Origin: Bacteroidales bacterium
Lineage (GTDB): Bacteria; Bacteroidota; Bacteroidia; Bacteroidales; P3
Assembly (NCBI GenBank): GCA_017647785.1
Contig: JAGCJW010000037.1
Span: 1 to 45,718 of the forward strand
Reading direction: 5' to 3'
Length of the DNA stretch: 45,718 nt
The notes under the pieces are model-generated. The model searched no databases and was not told the DNA's origin. It was given only the letters and a program-made list of their open reading frames with translations. A program made the translations under genes and the position numbers. This document shows positions 24,140 through 31,353 of this stretch, one piece after another (position 1 is the first letter of the stretch; each line of letters starts with the position of its first letter).

Positions 24140-25166
24140 AGGATTCTATTCTTCCTCCAAAAAGGATAAAGTTATTCTCATCATATAGGACTACGTCTTG
24201 TCCTTGCATTGGTGCGAAAACTTTTTGATTAAATTCAATGGTTGCGTGATTGGGTGAGATTTCTTTTAGAATGGAGTAATTTCCTTCGTCTTTTCCTCTA
24301 ATCTTTGTAAGGTATGGGGTTTCTATTTTGATATTTTCTATTTCTTGTGAAAACACAAGGGAATTAAGCCTTAGGGTTGAGAAATAGCATTGGGATTTTT
24401 CGCCTACTACAAGGGTATTTTCTTCTGCTATTATCTTATTTATATAGAGTTTTTCTTTGATTTGCATTCCTTTATATTGCCCTATGGTATAGAATGGAAA
24501 GCCTTTGTGAGTGCCTATGGGTTGATTGTTTTCGTTAATTACCTTTCCGTTTTCAAGGTTTTTTAATTGGGGGTATTGATTCAAAAGGTATTCGGAATAA
24601 TGTAAGCCATTGGTAAAGCAAAGTCCAAAACTCTCTCTCTTATTTGCTATTTCGGTGTATCCTCTTTGCCTTACAAAGTCTTTAACCTCATCTTTCATCA
24701 TTTCGCCAAGAGGTAGAATCAATCTTTCTTTTTGTTTTTTAGTAAGGCGATAAAGCATAAAGCTCTGGTCCTTCCAATTGTCTTTTGCTATTTGGAGTTG
24801 GGAGTTTTCTATTCGTGCATAATGTCCTGTTGCTATCTTATCACAGGAGAATAAATCGGCGTAATGTAGTAGGTTTTTAATCTTAAACTCTGCGTTGCAA
24901 TGGGTACAAATATTTGGAGTGAAGCCTTTGAGATAGTAGTCTGCGAAAGGAATCATTACTTCGTTATAAAATTCTTCTTGCAAATCTACATAGTGAAATT
25001 CTATTTGGTTTTCCTCACATATTTTCTTTACTTTCTCTAAATCTTTTGCTTCTTGATGCAAATGAAAGTAAACCCCTACAACGAAAAAAGACTTAGTTTT
25101 AAGTAGAAGTGCTGTTGCCAGGCTATCTACTCCTAAACTAAGTCCTACTAAAACTCTATTTTGCAT
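24132..25166 (-). CDS. mnmA: MnmA-like tRNA 2-thiouridylase
   Basis: The 344-aa protein has an N-terminal PP-loop ATPase domain, a central domain (GFPFYTIGQYKGMQI) and a C-terminal beta-barrel (FAPMQGQDVVLYDENNFILFGGRI), the MnmA order. Catalytic cysteines are present: C87/C90 in NICTHCNAEFK and C183 in ESFGLCF. MnmA puts sulfur on U34 of Lys/Glu/Gln tRNAs. The PP-loop reads SLGVDS instead of SGGVDS (residues 10-15), a substitution in the ATP-phosphate loop. It may be a second, diverged copy. It is last in a six-gene operon, 3 bp after the YwqK-like gene. Confidence 0.88.
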   Translation of the reverse strand: MQNRVLVGLSLGVDSLATALLLKTKSFFVVGVYFHLHQEAKDLEKVKKICEENQIEFHYVDLQEEFYNEVMIPFADYYLKGFTPNICTHCNAEFKIKNLLHYADLFSCDKIATGHYARIENSQLQIAKDNWKDQSFMLYRLTKKQKERLILPLGEMMKDEVKDFVRQRGYTEIANKRESFGLCFTNGLHYSEYLLNQYPQLKNLENGKVINENNQPIGTHKGFPFYTIGQYKGMQIKEKLYINKIIAEENTLVVGEKSQCYFSTLRLNSLVFSQEIENIKIETPYLTKIRGKDEGNYSILKEISPNHATIEFNQKVFAPMQGQDVVLYDENNFILFGGRIESFN

Positions 25167-25169
25167 TTT

Positions 25170-26192
25170 TTATTTGCTAAACAAAGATTGTAATGCCTTG
25201 CGACTTTCTTCGTCTGTGCGTATTTCAACGTCTGGTTTTGGCTCTAATAGTATTAACAGTTCTTTTCCTCCATCGTTTTTAGTGCCTTTGATTGCTGAAT
25301 AGTTAGCATAAACACTATTTACTTTATTTAAAAGCAAGAATGTGTTTCCATCTGATAGATTAACGATTTGTTCATATTGATTAAATGCGTTTATTTTTTT
25401 ACCATTTTTCAATACTACACAAGTTTGTTTTCCCATTGGATAGAAATAGGCTATATCTTGAAACTCTATTTCCATTTGTCCGCCTCTTATATTGATTCTT
25501 ACTGCGTCATATTTCAATACATCGTTTTCCCATTTTTGAACTTTAATGACATCGCCTGCTTCGTTCATAAATTTCCATTCTCCTACTTTCTTATCATCTG
25601 CGTATTGTCCTTCGTATAATGGTTTCTTTGATGCAAAGTAATGAGTGATTTTTCCGTTTAGTTTTCCTTTTGAATAATTGGCAATGGAATATCCATCAGC
25701 GTAATAGGTTTTCCATTCTTCGCCTTCTTTTATTCCATTTTTATACATAGTTGTAACATTCACCTTACCATTTCTATCCCAGTTGGTTTCTTTTCCTTCT
25801 TTCTTGCCTGCAACTAGGTTTTCTTCTCTTAATTTTCTTCCTTTTTCATCGTAATAAGTCCAAATGCCTTCTTTCTTTTTATCCACATACTTTCCTTCAC
25901 TCATTAGTTTTCCGTTTTTGTAGAAAAACTTTGCTTGTCCTACTTTACCATTTTGAGAATATTCTATTGTTTGAGAAAGTTTTCCATCTTTTGAATAATA
26001 GGTAAAGGTTCCTATTTCTTTATCGTCTTTGAACTCTCCTTCGTATTTTACCTTTCCGTTTGGATAATTCTTACTCCATTTACCTTGTTTTAACCCTTTG
26101 TCATCGGTTAGGTTTTGGGCATTAAGCAAACATGGCATCATTACTAATGCGCTGATAAGTAGTGCTATACTTTGTTTAACTATTCTTTTCAT
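25170..26192 (-). CDS. Secreted MORN-repeat (YwqK-like) protein
   Basis: The 340-aa protein has a signal peptide (about residues 1-25, ending LNAQ) and, from 30 to about 230, eight or nine MORN-like beta-hairpin repeats such as GKWSKNYPNGKVKYEGEF, GTFTYYSKDGKLSQTIEY, GIWTYYDEKGRKLREE and GEWKFMNEAGDVIKVQ. These are the repeats of the YwqK group. The C-terminal 100 residues form a separate beta domain without match. The common label toxin-antitoxin YwqK antitoxin does not suit a secreted protein with no toxin partner. It probably binds glycan or envelope partners. Its start overlaps gmhB by 17 bp. Confidence 0.8.
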   Translation of the reverse strand: MKRIVKQSIALLISALVMMPCLLNAQNLTDDKGLKQGKWSKNYPNGKVKYEGEFKDDKEIGTFTYYSKDGKLSQTIEYSQNGKVGQAKFFYKNGKLMSEGKYVDKKKEGIWTYYDEKGRKLREENLVAGKKEGKETNWDRNGKVNVTTMYKNGIKEGEEWKTYYADGYSIANYSKGKLNGKITHYFASKKPLYEGQYADDKKVGEWKFMNEAGDVIKVQKWENDVLKYDAVRINIRGGQMEIEFQDIAYFYPMGKQTCVVLKNGKKINAFNQYEQIVNLSDGNTFLLLNKVNSVYANYSAIKGTKNDGGKELLILLEPKPDVEIRTDEESRKALQSLFSK

Positions 26193-26736
26193 TATCTATA
26201 TATTTTGCAAATTCTAATAAATCATTAAATACTTTATCTATTCTTTTTGGGTGTTTTCTCGCTGTTTTTGGAGAAGAAGAAATATGAACGCAGTGCATTT
26301 TTAAGCGTTTCCCAAATACCAAATCAGTTAAGGAGTCTCCTACCATTATGGAGTCTTTAAATCTTATTTCGTTAAATAGTTTTCTTGCTTTAAGTCCCAT
26401 TCCAACGCTAGGCTTTCTATCAATAGAGTTTTCCTTTGCGAGCTTTGGACAATGGAAAATAGCATCTATTCGTCCTCCATTTTTTTCTACTTCCGTTTGC
26501 ATATAAGTGTGAATACGTTTTAAGTCTTCTTCACTCATAATGCCTTTTCCTACACCTTGTTGATTGGTTACAACAACTATTTTATCAAAGTGTTTTCTGA
26601 ATATCTTAAAAGCATCTAATACTCCATCTATAAACTCAAATTCTTTTTCGGTTTTAACGTAATCGTCTATTAGTCTTACGTTAATAACTCCGTCCCTGTC
26701 CAAGAATAAGTATTTAGAATCTTTTATCAATCTCAT
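26176..26736 (-). CDS. gmhB: HAD-IIIA phosphatase, GmhB-like (heptose-bisphosphate phosphatase)
   Basis: The 186-aa HAD phosphatase has motif I FLDRDGVIN (nucleophile and acid Asp), motif II VVVTNQQGVGKGIMS, the RKPSVGM region (motif III area) and motif IV MVGDSLTDLVFG. GmhB removes the 7-phosphate of heptose-1,7-bisphosphate. Known GmhB enzymes hold a zinc ion with a Cys/His set ending in CxCRKP; here only HCP remains and the pair before RKP is replaced by SID. It follows gmhA by 3 bp, which supports the heptose assignment. Related histidinol-phosphatase-like functions cannot be excluded. Confidence 0.85.
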   Translation of the reverse strand: MRLIKDSKYLFLDRDGVINVRLIDDYVKTEKEFEFIDGVLDAFKIFRKHFDKIVVVTNQQGVGKGIMSEEDLKRIHTYMQTEVEKNGGRIDAIFHCPKLAKENSIDRKPSVGMGLKARKLFNEIRFKDSIMVGDSLTDLVFGKRLKMHCVHISSSPKTARKHPKRIDKVFNDLLEFAKYIDNEKNS

Positions 26737-26739
26737 AGT

Positions 26740-27315
26740 TTATTTTTTAGGGAAAAGTTCTTCTTCAACTATTTGACAAATGATATGTCCTATCATTATA
26801 TGACTTTCTTGTATGCGAGGAGTAAGTTCTGATGGTACATTTATCAAACAATCACTCAATTCTTTCATTTTACCACCTGTCGCTCCTGTTAAAGAAATAA
26901 CATACATTCCTTTTTCTTTCGCAACTTTTTGAGCTTCTATCACATTTTTTGAATTTCCTGAGGTAGAAAGTCCTATCAATACATCGCCTTTTTTACCTGA
27001 GGCGCTTAATATGCGAGAGTAAACTAAATCATATCCGTAATCATTTCCTACTGCTGTAAGATATGATGTGTTTACATGTAAAGCTTCTGCTTCTAAGGCT
27101 GGTCTATCGTAATAGAATCTTCCTGATAGCTCAGCGGCAAGGTGTTGTGCGTCAGCGGCACTTCCTCCATTTCCACAAAAAAGAGCCTTTCCACCATTGC
27201 GAAACGCTGTTATTATCGCTGAAGATGCTGTTTCTATGGCTGAAAGCAGGGTTTCGTCAGACAAAATCGCTTCTTTTACAGATATGGATTCTTTTATTAT
27301 ATTTTTTATCTTCAT
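26740..27315 (-). CDS. gmhA: Sedoheptulose-7-phosphate isomerase GmhA (SIS domain)
   Basis: The 191-aa protein matches GmhA by CGNGGSAADAQHLAAELSGRF, ALHVNTSYLTAVGNDYGYDLVYSRIL, GLSTSGNSKNVIEAQKVA and the C-terminal ESHIMIGHIICQIVEEELF with active-site His/Glu. It converts sedoheptulose-7-P to D-glycero-D-manno-heptose-7-P, the first step of NDP-heptose synthesis for LPS core, capsule or surface glycoprotein glycans. It overlaps the upstream glycosyltransferase gene by 4 bp and precedes gmhB. The next steps (kinase, nucleotidyltransferase) are not in the window. Confidence 0.95.
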   Translation of the reverse strand: MKIKNIIKESISVKEAILSDETLLSAIETASSAIITAFRNGGKALFCGNGGSAADAQHLAAELSGRFYYDRPALEAEALHVNTSYLTAVGNDYGYDLVYSRILSASGKKGDVLIGLSTSGNSKNVIEAQKVAKEKGMYVISLTGATGGKMKELSDCLINVPSELTPRIQESHIMIGHIICQIVEEELFPKK

Positions 27316-28268
27316 TTTTCAATATCTTTTTCTATTAAGTAAGAATTTCTATTAGATGAGTTGCGTCCAATCATTTCTGCGATAAATCCTGTCAAAAACA
27401 ACTGACAACCGATTATCATCGTTACTAATGCTAAATAGAAATAAGGGCTATCGGTAACAAGTCTCATTGCTTCGTTGTGATAAACCGCTATAAGTTTTTG
27501 CACTCCTAAAACACCAGCAGAGATAATACCTAAAAGGAACATCAAACTTCCCAATAATCCGAAGAAGTGCATTGGTTTCTTTCCAAATTTTGAAACAAAC
27601 ATAATAGACATCAAGTCTAAATATCCGTTTACAAAACGATTCATTCCAAATTTGCTTTCTCCAAATTCTCTTTTTCTGTGTTGAACAACCTTTTCTCCTA
27701 TTTTAGAGAAGCCTGCCCATTTAGCAATAATTGGAATGTAACGGTGCATTTCTCCATATACTTCAATACTCTTAACAACTGCTTTTCTATATGCTTTAAG
27801 TCCACAGTTGAAATCATGAAGTTTAATTCCTGAAATCTTACGAGTAGTTGCGTTATAGAGTTTTGAAGGTAGATTTTTCATAAGTTTTGAATCGTAACGT
27901 TTTTTCTTCCAACCCGAAACTAAATCATAACCTTCTGTTTTAATCATCTTATATAATTCAGGAATTTCATCGGGACTGTCTTGTAAATCTGCGTCCATTG
28001 TGATTACTACATCGCCCTCTACTCTTTCGAATCCTACGTTTAAGGCTGCCGATTTACCATAATTTCTTCTGAATTTAACTCCCTTTATATTAGGATTCTT
28101 TGATGAAAGTTCCTCAATTACCTTCCAAGAATTATCTTTACTACCATCGTCAATCATAAGAATTTCGTATGAGAAATTATTCTCATTCATCACTCTTTCA
28201 ATCCACTCTGCCAAGTGTGGTAAAGATTCTTCTTCATTAAACAAAGGTACTACAATTGATATATCCAT
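27312..28268 (-). CDS. Family 2 glycosyltransferase, polyprenyl-phosphate type (DPM1/GtrB-like)
   Basis: The 318-aa protein has an N-terminal GT-A domain (ISIVVPLFNEEESLPHL, MIDDGSKDNSW, nucleotide/metal motif TMDADLQDSP at about 90-100, HDFNCGLKAYR) and two C-terminal TM helices (HFFGLLGSLMFLLGIISAGVLG and YFYLALVTMIIGCQLFLTGFI). This layout is typical of enzymes that move a sugar from NDP-sugar to undecaprenyl phosphate at the inner membrane. With gmhA and gmhB downstream a role in heptose-containing envelope glycans is possible. The start follows DUF4199 by 3 bp. Confidence 0.93.
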   Translation of the reverse strand: MDISIVVPLFNEEESLPHLAEWIERVMNENNFSYEILMIDDGSKDNSWKVIEELSSKNPNIKGVKFRRNYGKSAALNVGFERVEGDVVITMDADLQDSPDEIPELYKMIKTEGYDLVSGWKKKRYDSKLMKNLPSKLYNATTRKISGIKLHDFNCGLKAYRKAVVKSIEVYGEMHRYIPIIAKWAGFSKIGEKVVQHRKREFGESKFGMNRFVNGYLDLMSIMFVSKFGKKPMHFFGLLGSLMFLLGIISAGVLGVQKLIAVYHNEAMRLVTDSPYFYLALVTMIIGCQLFLTGFIAEMIGRNSSNRNSYLIEKDIEK

Positions 28269-28271
28269 AGT

Positions 28272-28784
28272 TTAAAATTTTCTATCTTTAAAAATAAATG
28301 AAATGCAAAGTGCATAGAACATATTACCCAAGAAATCCCCTATGAAATTTATCACAAGGAAAGAAATATAAAGCGCACTTGAAACATCACCTTCCAAAGT
28401 CATTTCAGGCATATTCATTTGAGCGACCATTTCCTCATAAAGTTCTATAAGGGTATTAATAAAGTTTGGGTCAATAAACTCTATTTTTGCAAAGGTAAAA
28501 ACCAAGTAAAAGAAAGATATAGTCAATGAAAAAATTGAACCAATCTTCATAAGAGTAGAAAAATTCGCCGTTTCATTCTCCCCTTTCAAAGAGATATATT
28601 TTTTACAAACCCACATATTTGCAAAAAGTACTAAAAACGAATAAATCAATCCATAAAAGAAAGTAGTATTAAAACCTAAATACTGCGCAAGTAAATGATA
28701 TACAAAAGCAATACCACCAAAAATACTACCATAATAGAAACCAAATTTCAAAGGTTTCATTTCTTTTAATTCTTCATTTTCCAT
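28272..28784 (-). CDS. DUF4199 membrane protein
   Basis: The 170-aa protein has four predicted TM helices (residues 15-33, 38-58, 78-100 and 135-163) and a negatively charged loop before the last. Pattern and length agree with DUF4199, a Bacteroidota-specific membrane family often found next to a GT2 glycosyltransferase, as here (3 bp). It is first in the six-gene operon, with a TATCTTTG -7 box at 28804-28811. Function is unknown; the recurrent pairing suggests help for lipid-linked glycan synthesis. Confidence 0.8.
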   Translation of the reverse strand: MENEELKEMKPLKFGFYYGSIFGGIAFVYHLLAQYLGFNTTFFYGLIYSFLVLFANMWVCKKYISLKGENETANFSTLMKIGSIFSLTISFFYLVFTFAKIEFIDPNFINTLIELYEEMVAQMNMPEMTLEGDVSSALYISFLVINFIGDFLGNMFYALCISFIFKDRKF

Positions 28785-28803
28785 TACTAAATAATTTAAC
28801 GAG

Positions 28804-28811
28804 CAAAGATA
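28804..28811 (-). promoter_or_regulatory. -7 box for the DUF4199-mnmA operon
   Basis: TATCTTTG on the minus strand, 19 bp before the DUF4199 ATG. A TTG 16 bp further upstream is a weak -33. Confidence 0.5.
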
Positions 28812-28845
28812 ATGAAAAAATCAAAATCAAGAAAGAATAAAACAA

Positions 28846-28872
28846 AAAAAGCGAGTTATTTACTCGCTTTTT
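28846..28872 (-). terminator. Terminator of the Mrp-DUF2795 operon
   Basis: Stem AAAAAGCGAGT/ACTCGCTTTTT with a 5-nt loop; the minus strand continues with a T tract. It separates this operon from the DUF4199 operon. Confidence 0.85.
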
Positions 28873-28892
28873 AGATTGCTTAATACAATTGA

Positions 28893-29114
28893 CTAATATT
28901 CGTCTTCGTGGAAGAAGAAATCTTCTTTTGTAGGATAGTCAATCCAAATGTCTTCAATAGAATCATAAATGTCGCCTTCGTCTTCTATTTCTGATAGATT
29001 TTCTACTACTTCTGCCGGTGCTCCACTTCTTAAAGCGTAATCTATCAACTCCTCTTTCGTTGCTGGCCATGGAGCGTCTTCCAATTTTGAGGCTAATTCT
29101 AATGTCCAATACAT
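28893..29114 (-). CDS. DUF2795 small acidic protein
   Basis: The 73-aa acidic protein shows the DUF2795 motif: ELASKLEDAPWPATKEELIDYALRSGAPAEVVENL, where Trp-Pro and the AxxxGAP turn are typical. The C-terminus is very acidic (EDEGDIYDSIEDIW, EDFFFHEDEY). It is a small cytosolic helical protein of unknown function, common in Bacteroidota. It lies 41 bp after the adenosyltransferase and is followed by a terminator, so it is probably the last gene of the Mrp operon. Confidence 0.88.
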   Translation of the reverse strand: MYWTLELASKLEDAPWPATKEELIDYALRSGAPAEVVENLSEIEDEGDIYDSIEDIWIDYPTKEDFFFHEDEY

Positions 29115-29155
29115 CTTTTTACAATTTTAATTATTTTGGTTTTTTCTTTTAAACA

Positions 29156-29692
29156 TCAAGGTTGCCAAAATGTTTCTTCCTTCCCTTGTTTTAAGATAAC
29201 GTATCTGCTCAACATAAATAAATAATCCGATAATCTATTTATATATTGCAACACTATTTCTTGCACTTGGGAGTCTTGCGAAAGTTTCACAACTTTTCTT
29301 TCACATCTTCTGCATATTGTTCTCGCAACATTAAGATGAGAAGATGTTAAATCACCACCCGGTATAATAAACTGTCTTAAAGGTGGAACAACTTCATTCA
29401 TTGCATCTATTCTGCTTTCCAAGAATTTCACATCGTCTTGTTTCACATCAGGCAATTTAGATAAGAATTCCTCTTTTTCGCAGGCTATTATACTCTCGAT
29501 GTTGAATAATACATTTTGTATTTTTAACAAATCAGATGATTCAGCTTCTGACAAATATTCTCTACATAATCCTAAATAGGATACAAGTTCGTCTAAATCG
29601 CCGTATGCTTCTACTCTGTCGGAACATTTCAAAACGCGACTTCCACCAACTAAACTTGTTGTGCCTCTATCACCTGTCTTTGTATATATCAT
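29156..29692 (-). CDS. Cob(I)yrinic acid a,c-diamide adenosyltransferase (PduO/MMAB type)
   Basis: The 178-aa protein has the ATP-binding N-terminus of PduO-type ATRs (YTKTGDRGTTSLVGGSRVLK), EAYGDLDELVSYLGL, and the C-terminal active-site region ARTICRRCERKVV and YINRLSDYLFMLSRY. It transfers adenosyl from ATP to cobalt to make adenosylcobalamin. In Bacteroidota that cofactor serves methylmalonyl-CoA mutase and others. It sits 10 bp behind the NifU-like gene. The assignment is firm. Confidence 0.94.
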   Translation of the reverse strand: MIYTKTGDRGTTSLVGGSRVLKCSDRVEAYGDLDELVSYLGLCREYLSEAESSDLLKIQNVLFNIESIIACEKEEFLSKLPDVKQDDVKFLESRIDAMNEVVPPLRQFIIPGGDLTSSHLNVARTICRRCERKVVKLSQDSQVQEIVLQYINRLSDYLFMLSRYVILKQGKEETFWQP

Positions 29693-29702
29693 AATAAGTA
29701 AA

Positions 29703-29954
29703 TTATCTTACAACTCTTTCTACTGAAACGATTTCAGGAACTACTTCCTTAACCGCAGCTTCTACACCGTTCTTTAAAGTCATCATAGCGTGAGGACAAG
29801 AACCGCAGTGTCCTTGTAATTCAACGTAAACAACCTTTTCGTCAGTCATTTCTACGAAAGCAACATCTCCACCGTCTTCTTGCAAATAATGACGTATGCT
29901 TTCAATAACTTCTTTTACTCTTTTTTCTAAATCCATTCTTTCTTCTGCTGTCAT
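29703..29954 (-). CDS. NifU C-terminal domain protein (Fe-S scaffold/carrier)
   Basis: The 83-aa protein is a single NifU_C (Nfu) domain: IRHYLQEDGGDVAFVEM, VYVELQGHCGSCPHAMMTLKNGVEAAVKEVVPEI. The CxxC (CGSC) holds a 4Fe-4S cluster between two subunits for delivery to target proteins. It is 5 bp after Mrp and 10 bp before the adenosyltransferase; pairing Nfu with an Mrp ATPase fits cluster transfer. No N-terminal A-type or IscU domain is present. Confidence 0.95.
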   Translation of the reverse strand: MTAEERMDLEKRVKEVIESIRHYLQEDGGDVAFVEMTDEKVVYVELQGHCGSCPHAMMTLKNGVEAAVKEVVPEIVSVERVVR

Positions 29955-29959
29955 ATCTC

Positions 29960-30790
29960 TTATTTTTTAATTGTTTCTGCTATAACTTTTTCTGCTAATT
30001 CCATGAATGCTTTTGCTTCTGGCGAGTCAAATTCCAATGAAATAGGATTTCCTGTGTCGTTTGTTTCAGAAATATCCAACGAAATAGGAATACTAGCCAA
30101 CAACGGCATATTTAATTCTTTTGCTAATTGCTCTGCACCACCTTTTCCAAAGATATAGTATTTGTTATCAGGCAATTCCTTTGGAGTAAAGTAAGCCATA
30201 TTTTCTACAAGTCCGTAAATTGGAATAGAAACTTGGTCATTAGTAAACATATTTACCGCTCTACGAACATCAGCAACCGCTAATTGTTGAGGAGTACAAA
30301 CAAATACCGAACCACTTACAGAGAATTGTTGAACAAGACTAAGTTGAATATCACCTGTTCCCGGAGGCATATCCAAAACCATAAAATCTAATTCACCCCA
30401 ATGAGTCTCTGTTAACATTTGAGTAAGAGTGTTTGCAGCCATTGGTCCACGCCACAACATAGGTTGGTCCTTTTCAACAAAGAATCCAACACTCATCATC
30501 TTTATTCCAAACTTATCAAATGGCAACATAAGATGTTTTCCATCTATTTCAGTAGCCATGATTTGTTCATTCTCTATATTAAAAAGCGTAGGAATAGAAG
30601 GACCATAAATATCAGCATCAGCCAAACCTACTCTGTAACCTTTCTTTGCCAAAGATATAGCAAGATTAGCAGCAACTGTTGATTTTCCAACACCACCCTT
30701 ACCACTCGCAACAGCAATGATATGTTTTATAGGTTTCATCGCAGCATTGATAGCTTCTTGCTTTCTCTTTTGTTCTTCAAATATGTTCAT
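29960..30790 (-). CDS. mrp: Mrp/ApbC (NBP35) family P-loop ATPase
   Basis: The 276-aa protein carries the deviant Walker A GKGGVGKST (residues 30-38), switch I DADIYGPSIPTLF, PMLWRGPMAANTL and MVLDMPPGTGDIQLSL. Mrp/ApbC proteins carry Fe-S clusters to apoproteins. Two differences: there is no N-terminal MIP18/DUF59 domain (the protein starts at the ATPase), and the usual CPxC cluster motif is replaced by YFTPKELPDNKYYIFGKGG. I recall similar variants in other Bacteroidota. The adjacent NifU-like protein may provide the cluster-binding cysteines. Promoter at 30816-30823. Confidence 0.92.
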   Translation of the reverse strand: MNIFEEQKRKQEAINAAMKPIKHIIAVASGKGGVGKSTVAANLAISLAKKGYRVGLADADIYGPSIPTLFNIENEQIMATEIDGKHLMLPFDKFGIKMMSVGFFVEKDQPMLWRGPMAANTLTQMLTETHWGELDFMVLDMPPGTGDIQLSLVQQFSVSGSVFVCTPQQLAVADVRRAVNMFTNDQVSIPIYGLVENMAYFTPKELPDNKYYIFGKGGAEQLAKELNMPLLASIPISLDISETNDTGNPISLEFDSPEAKAFMELAEKVIAETIKK

Positions 30791-30815
30791 ATCTAATTTT
30801 CTTTTAAAAAGTTTG

Positions 30816-30823
30816 CAAAGATA
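30816..30823 (-). promoter_or_regulatory. -7 box for the Mrp operon
   Basis: TATCTTTG on the minus strand, 25 bp before the mrp ATG; -33 element unclear. Confidence 0.5.
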
Positions 30824-30851
30824 CTAAATAAATTGATAACGAATAAATAAA

Positions 30852-30891
30852 AGAATAAAAAAAAGCTCACATAAAAAAAAATGCAAGCCTT
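30852..30891 (-). terminator. Probable terminator of the 30919 gene
   Basis: Minus-strand stem AAGGCTTGCAT/ATGTGAGCTT with one bulge and two G-T wobbles, followed by a T8 tract. Confidence 0.55.
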
Positions 30892-30918
30892 AAACATTAT
30901 GAAATCAATAAAAACTTA

Positions 30919-31203
30919 CTACTTTTTTAGTTGCTTTTTCTTGGCTTTATACACCTCTGCGACCTTTTTAACCATAGTTTTCAATTCCTCTTTTTTAGCC
31001 TTAACAACATCGGGGTTCTTTTTAGCCCATTCAATCAAAGGCTTAGAGCATTCATCTTCCGCCTTTTTAAGCTCAGCTTTAGTTTTTGCAGCCTTTATCT
31101 TTTGTTCACACTGCTTACACATAGCCTTTGGCTTATCTAACTCCCCTTCACTAAACGCAAATAAAAACGGCACAAGAGCCAAAGCAAAAAACAACTTACG
31201 CAT
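30919..31203 (-). CDS. Small secreted Lys-rich protein, copy B
   Basis: From ATG 31203 the product is 94 aa: signal peptide (MRKLFFALALVPFLFAFSEG), then a highly basic helical part with three cysteines (CKQCE and DECSK). It is a clear paralogue of the 96-aa protein at 32591-32881: both begin MRK-, share GELDKPKAMCK(Q/E)CE(Q/K)(K/R)IKAAKT and have the same KAKKKEL-type C-terminus. The DNA upstream of both genes is also similar for over 100 bp, so the pair comes from a local duplication. No known family was recognised. Periplasmic or extracellular location is likely. Confidence 0.72.
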   Translation of the reverse strand: MRKLFFALALVPFLFAFSEGELDKPKAMCKQCEQKIKAAKTKAELKKAEDECSKPLIEWAKKNPDVVKAKKEELKTMVKKVAEVYKAKKKQLKK

Positions 31204-31353
31204 AAGGTTACTTAAATTTCTATATCGCATTAAAACTCTTTCTTTTATTTATAAAATCACTCTCAACTAAACAACTAACGCAAAAATCCTCAAAAAATTA
31301 TAAACCATACAGCGTTTTGATGATTTCTTTCTTTGATTTAGAGAATTATTCCT

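Noticed and set aside
25170..26192. Toxin-antitoxin label for the YwqK-like protein
   Set aside because: It has a signal peptide and MORN-like repeats, lies in an envelope glycan operon and has no toxin partner; the label is a database habit.
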